DNA of 64,000 nt from Reichenbachiella sp. 5M10. Its GTDB lineage: Bacteria; Bacteroidota; Bacteroidia; Cytophagales; Cyclobacteriaceae. The stretch lies in the NCBI RefSeq assembly GCF_002742335.1, contig NZ_MDGR01000007.1, positions 4,530,501 through 4,594,500 on the forward strand, written 5' to 3'. The position numbers were made by a program, and so were the translations under genes. The stretch's first letter is position 1. Every line of letters starts with the position of its first letter. The notes beneath the pieces are model-generated. The model saw only the letters and a program-made list of their open reading frames with translations, ran no database searches and was not told the DNA's origin. This document shows positions 43,230 through 53,900 of the stretch, piece by piece.

Positions 43230-44159
43230 ATGCCCAAAGAAATCAGGTATTTGTTGCTGGGATTGGTGATAGGAGGAGGGCTTATATATCTATTGAAACC
43301 AGCTCGCGCTGTAGTCGAGACAGAAGCTGCTGTAGTAGCACCGACTGAAGTGGAGGCTTCATTCAACAACGGCAATGGAACCATCACAGGCTATGATTTG
43401 CCAGAGGCCATCACGTTTGCAGGAGAGGTTGTACCAATGGATCGTGAGGATGTGGCCGAGCGGTTGGATCGAGAGGTACAGGTCAATGCCTTCTGGCACT
43501 CCAATGCTATCATCCTGATGAAGCGTGCAGAAAAGTGGTTGCCTGTGTTGGATTCTATCCTCGCGGTACACGAGGTGCCCACCGACTTCAAATACCTTGC
43601 GGTGGCAGAGAGTGGGTTGAAAAATGTCGTCTCTCCGTCCAATGCAGTGGGGTTTTGGCAGTTTCTATCGGGGACGGCTAAGGACTTTGGGTTGATTGTC
43701 AGTAGCGAAGTAGACGAACGCTATGACCCGGTCAAATCAACTGTTGCGGCGACTAAATATCTGAAAAAATCATACGAGCGATTCGGAGATTGGACGATTG
43801 TGGCTGCATCATACAACATGGGTATGCGGGCTACTTCTCAGGTTTTGAGCAAGCAGAAAGCGGAAAGCTACTACGACATGATTGTGAGTGAGGAGCCAGC
43901 GCGTTATGTGTTTCGCATCATTGCGCTCAAGAATTTATTGGAAAATCCAGAGGTGTTTCGCTTCAACGTAAAGGATGGATATCGTCTCCCTAAGTCGAAA
44001 GATACGGTACTGACTACATCCGTGGCAGATTGGAATGATTTTGCCCAAGGGCAAGACATGACCTACTACCAACTTAAAAAGTTGAACCCTTGGATTCGAG
44101 ATTACAAACTGACCATCAAACAAGGACAAGAATTTACCGTCAAGGTACTAAGCGAGTAA
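43230..44159 (+). CDS. Lytic transglycosylase (MltD/Slt-like)
   Basis: A 309-residue envelope muramidase-like protein. A signal or anchor helix covers residues 5-22, then an SLT domain with catalytic E127 in LAVAESGLKNVVSPSNAVG, FWQFLSGTAKDFGL, and VAASYNMGMRATSQVL. The C-terminal end (DMTYYQLKKLNPWIRDYKL) is a LysM-like peptidoglycan-binding segment. Cleaves glycan strands to 1,6-anhydro ends. It is 2 bp before uvrA and 3 bp after the LOG gene. Confidence 0.9.
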   Translation: MPKEIRYLLLGLVIGGGLIYLLKPARAVVETEAAVVAPTEVEASFNNGNGTITGYDLPEAITFAGEVVPMDREDVAERLDREVQVNAFWHSNAIILMKRAEKWLPVLDSILAVHEVPTDFKYLAVAESGLKNVVSPSNAVGFWQFLSGTAKDFGLIVSSEVDERYDPVKSTVAATKYLKKSYERFGDWTIVAASYNMGMRATSQVLSKQKAESYYDMIVSEEPARYVFRIIALKNLLENPEVFRFNVKDGYRLPKSKDTVLTTSVADWNDFAQGQDMTYYQLKKLNPWIRDYKLTIKQGQEFTVKVLSE

Positions 44160-44161
44160 AC

Positions 44162-47023
44162 ATGCAGGTAAACGAAAGCACAAAGAAAGAAGGCATAGAG
44201 GCGATAGAGCATACGGAGTATCTGGAGGTCTATGGTGCGCGAGAGCACAACCTCAAAAACATAGACGTACGGTTCAAAAGGGATCAACTGGTGGTGATCA
44301 CAGGAATCAGCGGAAGTGGGAAGTCGTCTTTGGCTTTCGACACGATCTACGCTGAGGGACAGCGGCGGTACATGGAGAGCTTTTCGGCCTATGCGAGGAG
44401 TTTTCTTGGGGATATGGAGCGTCCTGATGTAGACAAAATCAACGGGCTATCCCCAGTGATATCTATAGAGCAAAAGACCACTTCTAAGAATCCACGATCT
44501 ACCGTGGGTACGGTGACAGAGGTCTATGATTTCATGCGATTGCTCTACGCTCGAGCGGGGATTGCCTATTCTTACCTTACGGGGGAGAAGATGGAGAAGC
44601 AAACCGAAGAGCAAATTCTCCATCATGTACTGTCGAACTTTGACGGGCAAAAAATCATGCTTTTGGCACCAGTTGTCAAAGGGCGTAAAGGGCACTACCG
44701 AGAACTGTTTGTGCAGATTGCCAAGATGGGGTTTGCCAAAGTACGGATAGACGGGGAAATCATCGACCTGACTCCCAAGATGCAGGTTGATCGCTACAAG
44801 ACCCACGATATCGAGATCGTCATAGATCGTCTCATGGTCCGTGACAAGGATCGTCCACGCATCCAGGCCTCCATCAAGTCAGCCATCCATCACGGCAAGG
44901 GGATCATGATGGTCCTCGACGAACAGATGCAAGATCACCATTTTTCTAAACATCTGATGGATGCCAAATCAGGGTTGGCCTATGATGACCCTGCTCCGAA
45001 TATGTTTTCGTTCAATTCGCCGTATGGAGCCTGTCCAGAATGCAACGGCTTGGGGCACATCGACAAGATCGAAGAGGTCAACATCATCCCCGATCCCACG
45101 TTGAGCATCAGTCGAGGAGGGTTGGCTCCTTTGGGGGATTTTCGCGACATCTGGATTTTCAAGAAAATAGAAGCCATTCTCAAAGAGTACAAATACAAGC
45201 TCACCACCCCGATCAAGGACATGAAGCGAGAGGCGATCGAGGTGTTGCTGTATGGCGCGGACGAACCTGTAGCCGTGAGTTCCAAAAAATACCCAGGGAC
45301 AGACTGGAATACCAAGTTTGAAGGGATCATACATTTTCTCGAAAAGCAAAAGGAGAGTGGTACGGACAAAATCCAGAAATGGATCAAGGATTTCACCTCT
45401 ACGAGTGAATGTCCGTCGTGCAAGGGGGCACGGCTCAAGAAGGAATCGCTGCATTTTAAAATTGACGAAAGGAACATCTCGGAGCTCGCTTCCATGAATA
45501 TCGAAAGCCTCCAAGAATGGTTTGTAGGGATAGAGGATCGCTTGACGGATCGTCAAAATATCATCGCTGCAGAGATACTCAAGGAGATTCGCAAGCGTTT
45601 GGGCTTTTTGCTTGATGTAGGGCTCAGTTACCTAGAACTGAATCGACCGCTGCGAACCTTGTCTGGAGGAGAAGCTCAACGTATTCGTTTGGCGACTCAA
45701 ATTGGGACGCAGCTCGTAGGGGTATTGTACATCCTCGACGAACCGAGTATCGGACTGCATCAGCGGGACAATGTCAAACTCATCAAGGCACTACAAGACT
45801 TGCGAGATCTGGGCAACACCGTGATCGTCGTGGAGCATGACAAAGACATGATGCTAGATGCCGATTACATCATCGATATCGGACCAGGTGCAGGGAGGCA
45901 TGGTGGGCAGATCGTGGCACAAGGTACACCGGAGGAGTTTGTCAAAAACAATACGATGACTGCAGGCTACCTCAATGGCCAGTTGAAGATCGAAGTGCCT
46001 GCACAGCGACGAGAAGGTAACGGACAAGCCATTCGCCTGACAGGTGCGACCGGTCACAACCTCAAAAACGTAACCGTTGAATTGCCTCTAGGCAAAATGA
46101 TCGCCGTGACAGGGGTGTCGGGGAGCGGTAAATCGTCGTTGATTCATGAGACTTTCGTACCGATTCTCAATCACAAGTTTTATCGATCCAAGAAAGAACC
46201 GCTACCCTATGAATCCATCGAAGGAATCGAGCACATTGACAAAATCATCGAGGTAGATCAGTCGCCTATCGGGCGGACACCTCGTTCTAATCCAGCGACC
46301 TATACGGGCGTTTTTTCGGACATCCGCAGCTTGTATACACAGTTGCCTGAAGCGAAGATACGTGGGTACAAGCCGGGTCGGTTTTCGTTCAATGTCAAAG
46401 GAGGACGATGCGAAACTTGCGAAGGAGCTGGGATGAAAGTGGTAGAGATGGATTTTCTGCCAGATGTACATGTTCCCTGTGAGACCTGCAAAGGCAAGCG
46501 CTACAATCGGGAGACTTTGGAAGTGCGATTCAAAGGCAAGTCGATCGCCGATGTGCTGGATATGACCGTAGAGCAGGCAGTGGATTTTTTCGAGTTTCAA
46601 CCCAAAGTCGTGCGAAAAATCAAGACACTCAAGGATGTAGGTCTCGGCTATTTGACGTTGGGGCAGCATGCCACCACGCTCTCGGGAGGAGAGGCCCAGC
46701 GTGTGAAACTTGCGACCGAATTGTCCAAAAAGGATACTGGGAAGACTTTTTATGTGTTGGATGAACCGACGACAGGGCTTCATTTTCAGGACATCAAACT
46801 GCTACTCGACGTTTTGAATATCCTAGTAGACAAAGGGAATACGGTGATGATCATCGAGCACAACCTCGATGTGATCAAAGTATCCGATCATCTGATTGAC
46901 TTGGGCCCAGAAGGAGGAGTCGGTGGAGGACAGATTGTAGCAAGCGGTACACCTGAGGAAGTTGTCGCGTTAAATAATTGTTATACCTCTAAGTTTTTGA
47001 AGATCGAGCTATCTGATTCTTAA
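44162..47023 (+). CDS. uvrA: Excinuclease ABC subunit A
   Basis: A 953-residue DNA damage-recognition ATPase. Both ABC modules are intact: Walker A GISGSGKSSLAFDTIYAEG and GVSGSGKSSLIHE, signatures LSGGEAQRIRLATQIG and LSGGEAQRVKLATELS. Zinc-finger cysteines are in CPECNGLG, ECPSCKGARL and CETCEGAG ... CETCKGKRYN. Length matches the family. ATG at 44162 lies 2 bp after the transglycosylase stop, which suggests cotranscription. The upstream in-frame start at 44090 is in the previous gene and rejected. Confidence 0.97.
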   Translation: MQVNESTKKEGIEAIEHTEYLEVYGAREHNLKNIDVRFKRDQLVVITGISGSGKSSLAFDTIYAEGQRRYMESFSAYARSFLGDMERPDVDKINGLSPVISIEQKTTSKNPRSTVGTVTEVYDFMRLLYARAGIAYSYLTGEKMEKQTEEQILHHVLSNFDGQKIMLLAPVVKGRKGHYRELFVQIAKMGFAKVRIDGEIIDLTPKMQVDRYKTHDIEIVIDRLMVRDKDRPRIQASIKSAIHHGKGIMMVLDEQMQDHHFSKHLMDAKSGLAYDDPAPNMFSFNSPYGACPECNGLGHIDKIEEVNIIPDPTLSISRGGLAPLGDFRDIWIFKKIEAILKEYKYKLTTPIKDMKREAIEVLLYGADEPVAVSSKKYPGTDWNTKFEGIIHFLEKQKESGTDKIQKWIKDFTSTSECPSCKGARLKKESLHFKIDERNISELASMNIESLQEWFVGIEDRLTDRQNIIAAEILKEIRKRLGFLLDVGLSYLELNRPLRTLSGGEAQRIRLATQIGTQLVGVLYILDEPSIGLHQRDNVKLIKALQDLRDLGNTVIVVEHDKDMMLDADYIIDIGPGAGRHGGQIVAQGTPEEFVKNNTMTAGYLNGQLKIEVPAQRREGNGQAIRLTGATGHNLKNVTVELPLGKMIAVTGVSGSGKSSLIHETFVPILNHKFYRSKKEPLPYESIEGIEHIDKIIEVDQSPIGRTPRSNPATYTGVFSDIRSLYTQLPEAKIRGYKPGRFSFNVKGGRCETCEGAGMKVVEMDFLPDVHVPCETCKGKRYNRETLEVRFKGKSIADVLDMTVEQAVDFFEFQPKVVRKIKTLKDVGLGYLTLGQHATTLSGGEAQRVKLATELSKKDTGKTFYVLDEPTTGLHFQDIKLLLDVLNILVDKGNTVMIIEHNLDVIKVSDHLIDLGPEGGVGGGQIVASGTPEEVVALNNCYTSKFLKIELSDS

Positions 47024-47186
47024 CAAATTGACTTGTTTTGCAGCGCATCAGTCAATCAAAGCTTGTGGATTCTCGGAAGGCGTTGGTTGACGGTAGTCTG
47101 AAAATAATTAGATGAATTGGCATGTGACCGTTTCGTCGTTTTATCAATCAACCCTGAAGTCAGCGCTTTGGGACAAATAACGTGTA

Positions 47187-47936
47187 GTGGAAGTACAAGA
47201 AAAGAGGGAAGAAAAATACAACAAGCATTGGGTGCCCTATCAGTGGCCGTGGACGGATAAGTACGGCAACAAGATGACTTCTATGAAGGAGTGGTTGTGG
47301 TCTCGCAAATTCAGCATTGTTTATTTGATCATAGTCTGGATACTACTTGGAGTCTTTGGTTTCGCGGCACGGAGACATTGTGATGGGCCATGGGAGATAC
47401 AGTTCATGTGTGAGATGACGATGTGGATGGGGCATTTCACAGAGCGGTTTGGACATTTTATGATGACCTGTTTTACCACAGCATGGTTTCACAACGATAT
47501 TCAGCACATCTTGTTTGTGATGATTTTTGGTTTTTTCTTTCCCGTACAGTCTTATGAGGCACAGCATGGGACTTGGAATACCATCAAAATTTATTTTGCC
47601 TCCTACCTTTTTATTGGGTTGTATACGGGGTCACTTTTCAACATACTTTTGTATTATTTCCCAGAGGCAGAGTTTGTGACGAGTGGATTTTCGAGAACCT
47701 GGATGGGAGGATCGGTTGGTATCTTCGCAATCATCGGGGGGCTCTCCTATCATAGCAGTAAAAAGTGGTTTTTGTGGTCTCTGGTTTTTGTTTTTGAGAT
47801 CTTCAACATGTCCGTATTGGGCAACAATGCACATATCTCTTTTATTCACATTTCTTGTGCGACATTTGGTTGGGTGTACAGTTGGGTTGGGGATATCTAT
47901 GGTCTCAAGTCCAAGCCGGATGCGCTCGGCCTTTAG
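47187..47936 (+). CDS. Rhomboid-like intramembrane protein
   Basis: A 249-residue polytopic membrane protein with about six helices. The pattern of rhomboid proteases is visible: TTAWFHNDIQHILFVMIFGF (the H-x-x-x-x-H helix), the serine in MGGSVGIFAIIGG (S176) in place of the usual GxSG, and H221 in FIHISCATFG. The serine-histidine spacing is compatible with an active dyad, though GGSVG is a variant motif. The start is a GTG at 47187, the only in-frame start after a stop at 47178 until Met 30. The next gene is a small membrane protein; the association is unexplained. Confidence 0.68.
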   Translation: MEVQEKREEKYNKHWVPYQWPWTDKYGNKMTSMKEWLWSRKFSIVYLIIVWILLGVFGFAARRHCDGPWEIQFMCEMTMWMGHFTERFGHFMMTCFTTAWFHNDIQHILFVMIFGFFFPVQSYEAQHGTWNTIKIYFASYLFIGLYTGSLFNILLYYFPEAEFVTSGFSRTWMGGSVGIFAIIGGLSYHSSKKWFLWSLVFVFEIFNMSVLGNNAHISFIHISCATFGWVYSWVGDIYGLKSKPDALGL

Positions 47937-47992
47937 TTTTTGGCTGTAGTCAAAAATGCTTTATCTTCATCTTGTCAAGGCAAATACACACG

Positions 47993-48490
47993 ATGACCAG
48001 TATCCGTATACGTCCGAGGTTTCATGTCAAGAGTGATTTGAGTATCGCCGAGATTCGTACGCGTTTTGAGGAAGCCAAGCAAGCAGTCACTAGCCCTTGT
48101 CAAGTCGTATTTGCTCATCATACCATCAGCGTGATGATGCCTGCAGCGGAGCAGCATTTTTGGTCTCCACACTTGGGGCTGACTTTCGAAGAGGAATACG
48201 GTCAGACTACAATTCGTGGGCACTACGGTCCCAAACCTTCCGTCTGGACGATCTTTGCTTTTGCCTATTCGGCAATAGGTATGTTGTTCCTTTTTGCATT
48301 GATTTATGGTTGTGTACAACTGATGCTTGATGTCAACCCATGGGCGCTGTGGAGTGTATTGGGTTTGGGCATTTCAGGGAGCGTATTGTATTTTGCCTCT
48401 CAAGCTGGGCAAAAAATGAGTGTGGAAGACACCTTTCGGATACATTTGTTTACAGAAGGAGTCTTAGGACAAAAAATTCATATTCATTGA
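47993..48490 (+). CDS. Small membrane protein of unknown function
   Basis: A 165-residue protein. Residues 1-80 are soluble (MTSIRIRPRFHVKSDLSIAE, EIRTRFEEAKQAVTSPCQVV), residues 85-130 form two hydrophobic helices (TIFAFAYSAIGMLFLFALIY and WSVLGLGISGSVLYFAS), and a short tail follows. I do not recognise the family. ATG at 47993 is chosen; a longer frame begins inside the rhomboid-like gene. It is 56 bp after that gene and 92 bp before the second LytS-like kinase. Confidence 0.7.
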   Translation: MTSIRIRPRFHVKSDLSIAEIRTRFEEAKQAVTSPCQVVFAHHTISVMMPAAEQHFWSPHLGLTFEEEYGQTTIRGHYGPKPSVWTIFAFAYSAIGMLFLFALIYGCVQLMLDVNPWALWSVLGLGISGSVLYFASQAGQKMSVEDTFRIHLFTEGVLGQKIHIH

Positions 48491-48582
48491 AAGGAAGAGC
48501 GAGGAGAGGTATGGTGTGACCGTTGGTCAAAAAGTAAAAACAATCTCTACAGCATTTCTCCGAATTGACTTACCTTGGCGGC

Positions 48583-49617
48583 ATGACTAAGCGGACGATA
48601 TATTGGTTGTGCCAAATTCTGGGTTGGTCGTTTTATGGTTTATTCAATTACGCCATATACTTCATTCAGCGTGGGCGCTTTACGCTGGCTGAGTTTCTGA
48701 TAGAATTTTGGCAAATCTTCTTCTACATCTTGTCGTCGCACCTTCTTCGTACGGTGATCAAGCGTCGAGGCTGGATGCAGTATTCGATTGTCAAGCTGGT
48801 CCCTATTGTCTTGCTGAGCAACTTGCTCCTAGGGCTTGTCAATCATTTGTTGCTTTTGTTTGTCTCCTACCTGATGGGTACAGTGGTATGGTCGGTCGAG
48901 ATGCGTACAGTCAATGTCCTTTTTGGTGTGCTGGGTCCAGCGGCTATGTATTTTTTGTGGGCCTTGATTTACTTTACCTATCAATATTTCGAACAGTACA
49001 ACAAGTCTTTGCAATATGAAGCGGTGATTAGAGAGGCAGAGTTGCAGCACTTGCGTTCTCAGCTCAACCCACATTTTATATTCAATGCGCTCAATAGCAT
49101 CAAGGCCTTGGTAGACGAAGATCCAATCAAGTCCAAAATGGCGATCACCCAATTGTCGAGCATTTTTCGAAACACACTCACTGCTGAGAAGCTCAAGCTG
49201 GTCACACTGGAAGACGAGATGGAAACCGTACGGGCCTATCTCGGATTAGAGAGCATCCGTTTTGAGGAGCGGTTGGAGATTGTCCTCGAGATGGCTGATG
49301 AAACGCTCGCGAATAAAATCCCCCCGATGCTTGTGCAGACCTTGGTGGAAAATGGGGTCAAACATGGGGTGTCCAAGCTGAAAAATGGAGGAAAGATAGG
49401 ATTGAAATCCTACTATGAGGGAGAGCGATTAATTTTGCAAATTCGCAACGACGGTGTCTACCGTATCGATGAATCCCCCGCAGAGGGCCATGGGCGCGGT
49501 TTGCAAAACTCGAGAGAAAGACTGAAATTGATCTATGGAGACCGGGCACAGTTTCGGATTGAGAATGAAGACAAACAGGTTGTATTGACAGAAATTATAA
49601 TACCAAAAGAATATTGA
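48583..49617 (+). CDS. LytS-type sensor histidine kinase (second)
   Basis: A 344-residue membrane kinase with four helices in residues 1-135, then HisKA_LytS with H164 in SQLNPHFIFNALNSIKALVD and an ATPase domain with PPMLVQTLVENGVKHGVSK and GRGLQNSRERLKLIYGD. Similar in plan to the kinase at 33318, but the sequences differ substantially and it is not a recent copy. ATG at 48583 is preferred to a TTG at 48565. The regulator gene follows 2 bp after its stop. The signal sensed is unknown. Confidence 0.92.
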   Translation: MTKRTIYWLCQILGWSFYGLFNYAIYFIQRGRFTLAEFLIEFWQIFFYILSSHLLRTVIKRRGWMQYSIVKLVPIVLLSNLLLGLVNHLLLLFVSYLMGTVVWSVEMRTVNVLFGVLGPAAMYFLWALIYFTYQYFEQYNKSLQYEAVIREAELQHLRSQLNPHFIFNALNSIKALVDEDPIKSKMAITQLSSIFRNTLTAEKLKLVTLEDEMETVRAYLGLESIRFEERLEIVLEMADETLANKIPPMLVQTLVENGVKHGVSKLKNGGKIGLKSYYEGERLILQIRNDGVYRIDESPAEGHGRGLQNSRERLKLIYGDRAQFRIENEDKQVVLTEIIIPKEY

Positions 49618-49619
49618 CC

Positions 49620-50342
49620 ATGAAAGCAGTCGTGATAGATGATGAGAGATTGGCGAGGAAGGAACTGAACTCTCTCTTGCAAGCACACAGTGAGATAGAG
49701 ATCGTAGGAGAAGCGGCCAATGTGGACGAAGCACTTGAAGTGATCGACCGGGAAAACCCTGAGTTGATCTTCTTGGATATTCAGATGCCTGAAAAGACTG
49801 GGTTTGATCTGTTGGCTGAGCTAGATCGGGCACCGTTGGTTGTTTTTACGACGGCATATGATCAGTACGCCATCAAGGCATTTGAAGTCAACGCTTTTGA
49901 CTACCTGCTCAAACCCATCGATCCCGAACGACTCGCACGTGTGGTGCAAAAGCTCCTCGATCAAAAACACAAAGAAGCTCGAGCATTGGCTCCAACAGGA
50001 GGGCAACTGTCCTATGCTGATCAGGTGTTCGTCAAGGACGGAGAGAAGTGCTGGTTTGTCAAATTGGAGACAATCCGCTACTTCGAGTCGGATGGCAACT
50101 ACATCAAAGTGTATTTCGATACTGTGCGTCCCATGATTCACAAATCTCTCAATGCTCTCGATGAGAAATTGGACGACAAGGCTTTCTTTCGGGCCAGCCG
50201 CAAACACATCATCAACCTTAGTTGGGTAGAGAAGATCGAACCCTGGTTCAACGGAGGGCTCATGGTCGAGCTTCGTGGCGGAGACAAAGTAGAAGTGAGC
50301 CGCCGACAAGCCTCGAAGTTTAAAGAGAGGATGAGTTTGTAG
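49620..50342 (+). CDS. LytTR-family response regulator (second)
   Basis: A 240-residue regulator: receiver domain from MKAVVIDDERLARKELNS with phospho-acceptor D53 in LIFLDIQMPEKTGFD, TTAYDQYAIKAFEVNAFDYL and LLKPIDPERLAR; then a LytTR domain from about residue 135 (VFVKDGEKCWFVKLETI, FESDGNYIKVYF, RASRKHIINLSWVEKIEPWF). Its targets are not obvious: no paired repeat as clear as at 33168 was seen before its own operon. Confidence 0.94.
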   Translation: MKAVVIDDERLARKELNSLLQAHSEIEIVGEAANVDEALEVIDRENPELIFLDIQMPEKTGFDLLAELDRAPLVVFTTAYDQYAIKAFEVNAFDYLLKPIDPERLARVVQKLLDQKHKEARALAPTGGQLSYADQVFVKDGEKCWFVKLETIRYFESDGNYIKVYFDTVRPMIHKSLNALDEKLDDKAFFRASRKHIINLSWVEKIEPWFNGGLMVELRGGDKVEVSRRQASKFKERMSL

Positions 50343-50948
50343 ACGGAGTCCTTTCGTATTCAGTAGATTACCTTTTTGTTATTTCGAAATAAAAGGAGTT
50401 CCAGGTATGTGATATTTATTTTGGAATGTATTTATTTGCCGTTCTATTTACGACTCTCCTACCAAGGGGAGCAAGATATGAGTGTCCACCTGTACATGTG
50501 ATGCTTGTATAACCAACCTCTCAATGGCTATGAAGATCCTATTAAAGGATGTATTTGTAATTGTATGTACGTTTTGCCTCGTACTAGGCGTTGACTTTCA
50601 GTCAAGAATACTTTTGGCGTGTTCCCGAGTCATAGGGCCAAGTGCTGAGGTATTCAGTCAAATTTCATCAAGTCCATCATTGTTTTGCGCGTTGGGTCAA
50701 ATCCGCAATTACGGTATGACCGTGGTACTATCCACAGTCATAGAAAGACACACCGATTATCTGCATGCCTTCTCTATGCTTGTATTCGGGGGTATGGCGA
50801 GAGGTTTGTCTCAAAGAAAACGCCAAGTAGTCTCTTGGTCGTACGTATCTCATCGAACCCCAGGAATAGTCATGGGGAGATCGTTTGTCACGACCCATCC
50901 TTTTTATTCAAGAATATCAATTTTATCTAAGCATATAAATTCGAGTTT
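50343..50948. other. Long non-coding leader before the giant T9SS gene
   Basis: About 606 bp without a convincing gene. A hairpin with the palindrome TTATTTCGAAATAA (50379-50392) inside CCTTTT/AAAAGG arms lies 28 bp after the regulator stop and may act as its terminator. The 150-residue reading starting near 50521 has a hydrophobic start but otherwise atypical composition and was not accepted. The giant gene promoter is probably in the last 100-200 bp, which are AT-rich, but no clear -7/-33 boxes were found. Confidence 0.5.
50371..50396. terminator. Possible terminator hairpin after LytTR gene
   Basis: CCTTTT (50371-50376) and AAAAGG (50391-50396) flank the TTATTTCGAAATAA dyad. No T tract follows on the plus strand, so termination efficiency is uncertain. 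Confidence 0.4.
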
Positions 50949-53900
50949 ATGTCACGTAGTTTTACACTAACCACCGAGGGTACCGTCACTAGCGGAGTGA
51001 GGTACTTATTCTGTTTTCTTTTCTTCCTTTCTACTTCATGGTCGGCATATAGCCAGACTTTTCCTTATTCGGAGGATTTCAATACCGACGATGGAGGATG
51101 GGTCGCCTCAGGAACTGCCAGTAGTTGGGAGTGGGGGGTTATGGCTTCAGGGAAGACAGGCTGGGCGACAAACTTGTCTGGCAATTACAACAACGATGAG
51201 TTATCTTATTTGGAATCTCCAAGTTTAGACTTGTCTGGGGTGATGACCAATATGATATTAAAATTTGGGTTGACGTTTGACCTTGAGAGTGGTTGGGATA
51301 GAAGCTGGTTGGAAAGCAGTATTGACGGGGGGACCACGTATACTAGAATAGTAGAGGAAGATTTAGAATACGTTTCTTCTAGCTCCTGGACAGGCAGTGG
51401 GGTGAACGTGACGGCTGTCACCTATGCAATTTCAGCATTGGCTGGTGAGGCTGACGTGAGATTTCGATTTGTACTGGACTCGGATGTGAGCGTCACTAGA
51501 GTAGGTGGAGAGTTGGATTATTTCGAAGTGGTAGGACCCGAAGAGCACGAATTGGAAGTCTACTCGATTGACGCAATTGACCCGTCTGCCGTGTTGCAAG
51601 ATGAGAGTATCACGGTCAATCTTAGAAACCGAGGTAGTACAACTGAAACCAGTATCCCATTGACAGTATGGGTTGATGGCCCAAGTGGTCGTGAGGAATT
51701 CAGTGAAACGGTGAGCACTTCGTTGGTAAATGAAGGGATATTGGCTCATACTTTTACTTCTGAGATGGGATTTTCAGAAGTGGGGAATTATGACATCACT
51801 GTTTTTTCCACCCTAGAGGGAGATCTTCGCCTTGACAATGATACCGCGAGCATTCGCGTAATCAAAAGGGCCGTCTATACGAGTGGGCTGCCGTATTCTA
51901 CAGATTTCAATGATTTATTGACCGTCACATATACAAGTGATCAAGGAGAGATTGATGGATTGCCAGGATGGAGTTTTAACTCGACTCATGAAAATGGAAG
52001 TTTGGGTATTGGTGTATTTGCAAACAATACTGACCGTGCTTTGGAGCTTTCTAGACATATTGACGGAGAGTTTGTAAGTAATTCTGCGGTGTTGACCTTG
52101 GACATGAGTGACAAAGCCGTAGCAACGGATGATGTATTATTAGATTTTCGATTTTCAAAGTACAGTTCTTCAAACTATGCTGAAAATAGAATACATGTAC
52201 GTGGGGATGAGTCTAGCGAATGGATTGAGCTGTACAACTGGTATGCTAATCAAGGGGCAGATAACGAATGGATACAGGCAGAAGCACTGTCCATCACAGG
52301 TGCTTTGGTAGCCAATGGTCAAGAGTTTTCGTCTTCTGTTCAAATTCGTTTTGGAGAAAGGGAGGACTATGCGAGTGATGCATTTCGTTTGGATGATGTC
52401 AGAGTCTACGAGCGTTCGGCACATGAGGTGTCTTCTGTCAGTTTGACGATACCAGCATCATCTTCTCAGTTGACCAGTAGCGAGAGTGTCACGGTCAACT
52501 ATATCAATTTGGGAGCAACCACCGAAACGAGTATTCCCTTGACGGTTTGGGTAGACGGGCCGAATGGCCGGCAAGAGGTGAGCGAATCAGCTGTTGGATC
52601 TTGGGCGACTGAAGAGACTATGACCTATGCGTTTGCAACGGCATTAGATTTTTCGGCAGTGGGCAACTATGAGGTGACGGTATTCAGTACGTTGACAGGT
52701 GATTTGATTCAAAGCAACGATACGCTACGCAGTAAAACGACCAAAAAATCGGTATACAGTGGAGGGCTGCCGTATTCTACAGATTTCAATGATTTATTGA
52801 CCGTCACATATACAAGTGATCAAGGAGAGATTGATGGATTGCCAGGATGGAGTTTTAACTCGACTCATGAAAATGGAAGTTTGGGTATTGGTGTATTTGC
52901 AAACAATACTGACCGTGCTTTGGAGCTTTCTAGACATATTGACGGAGAGTTTGTAAGTAATTCTGCGGTGTTGACCTTGGACATGAGTGACAAAGCCGTA
53001 GCAACGGATGATGTATTATTAGATTTTCGATTTTCAAAGTACAGTTCTTCAAACTATGCTGAAAATAGAATACATGTACGTGGGGATGAGTCTAGCGAGT
53101 GGATTGAGCTGTACAACTGGTATGCTAATCAAGGGGCAGAAAACGAATGGATACAGGCAGAAGTACTGTCCATCACAGGTGCTTTGGTAGCCAATGGTCA
53201 AGAGTTTTCGTCTTCTTTTCAAATTCGTTTTGGAGAAAAGGAGGACTATGCGAGTGATGCTTTTCGTTTGGATGATGTCAGAGTCTACGAGCGTTCGGCA
53301 CATGAGGTGTCTTCTGTCAGTTTGACGATACCAGCATCATCTTCTCAGTTGACCAGTAGCGAGACAGTGACTGTCGAGTATGTCAATCGAGGAGCAACCA
53401 CCGAAACGAGTATTCCCTTGACGGTTTGGGTAGACGGGCCCAATGGCCGGCAAGAGGTGAGCGAATCAGCTGTTGGATCTTGGGCGACTGAAGAGACTTT
53501 GACCTATGCGTTTGCAACGGCATTAGATTTTTCGGCAGTGGGTAACTATGAGGTGACGGTATTCAGTACGTTGACAGGTGATTTGATTCAAAGCAACGAT
53601 ACGCTACGCAGTAAAACGACCAAAAAATCGGTATACAGTGGAGGGCTGCCCTATGTGGCGGATTTTGAAGACGTATCCGATGCTGTATATACTAGAGACC
53701 AAGGCGAGTTGGTTGGTTTGCAAGGTTGGAGTTTTGAAACCAGTGCGCCCAATGGTCAATTGAAGCTGGGGACATTTACGAATAATAGCACCAGAGCTAT
53801 GGAGCTAGCTCGTTCTGTTAATGGGGATTATACTACAAACTATGCCGTGTTGACGATGGATTTGAGTGGGCACAGTGCCTCTGTGGATGATATTCTCCTT

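Noticed and set aside
44969-45556. Antisense readings inside uvrA (195 and 171 residues)
   Set aside because: UvrA's ABC motifs run through the same interval in the plus strand.
50482-50970. 150- to 162-residue reading before the giant gene with a hydrophobic start
   Set aside because: Overlaps the giant gene's start, has His/Arg/Ser-rich, strand-poor composition unlike neighbours and no recognisable domain.
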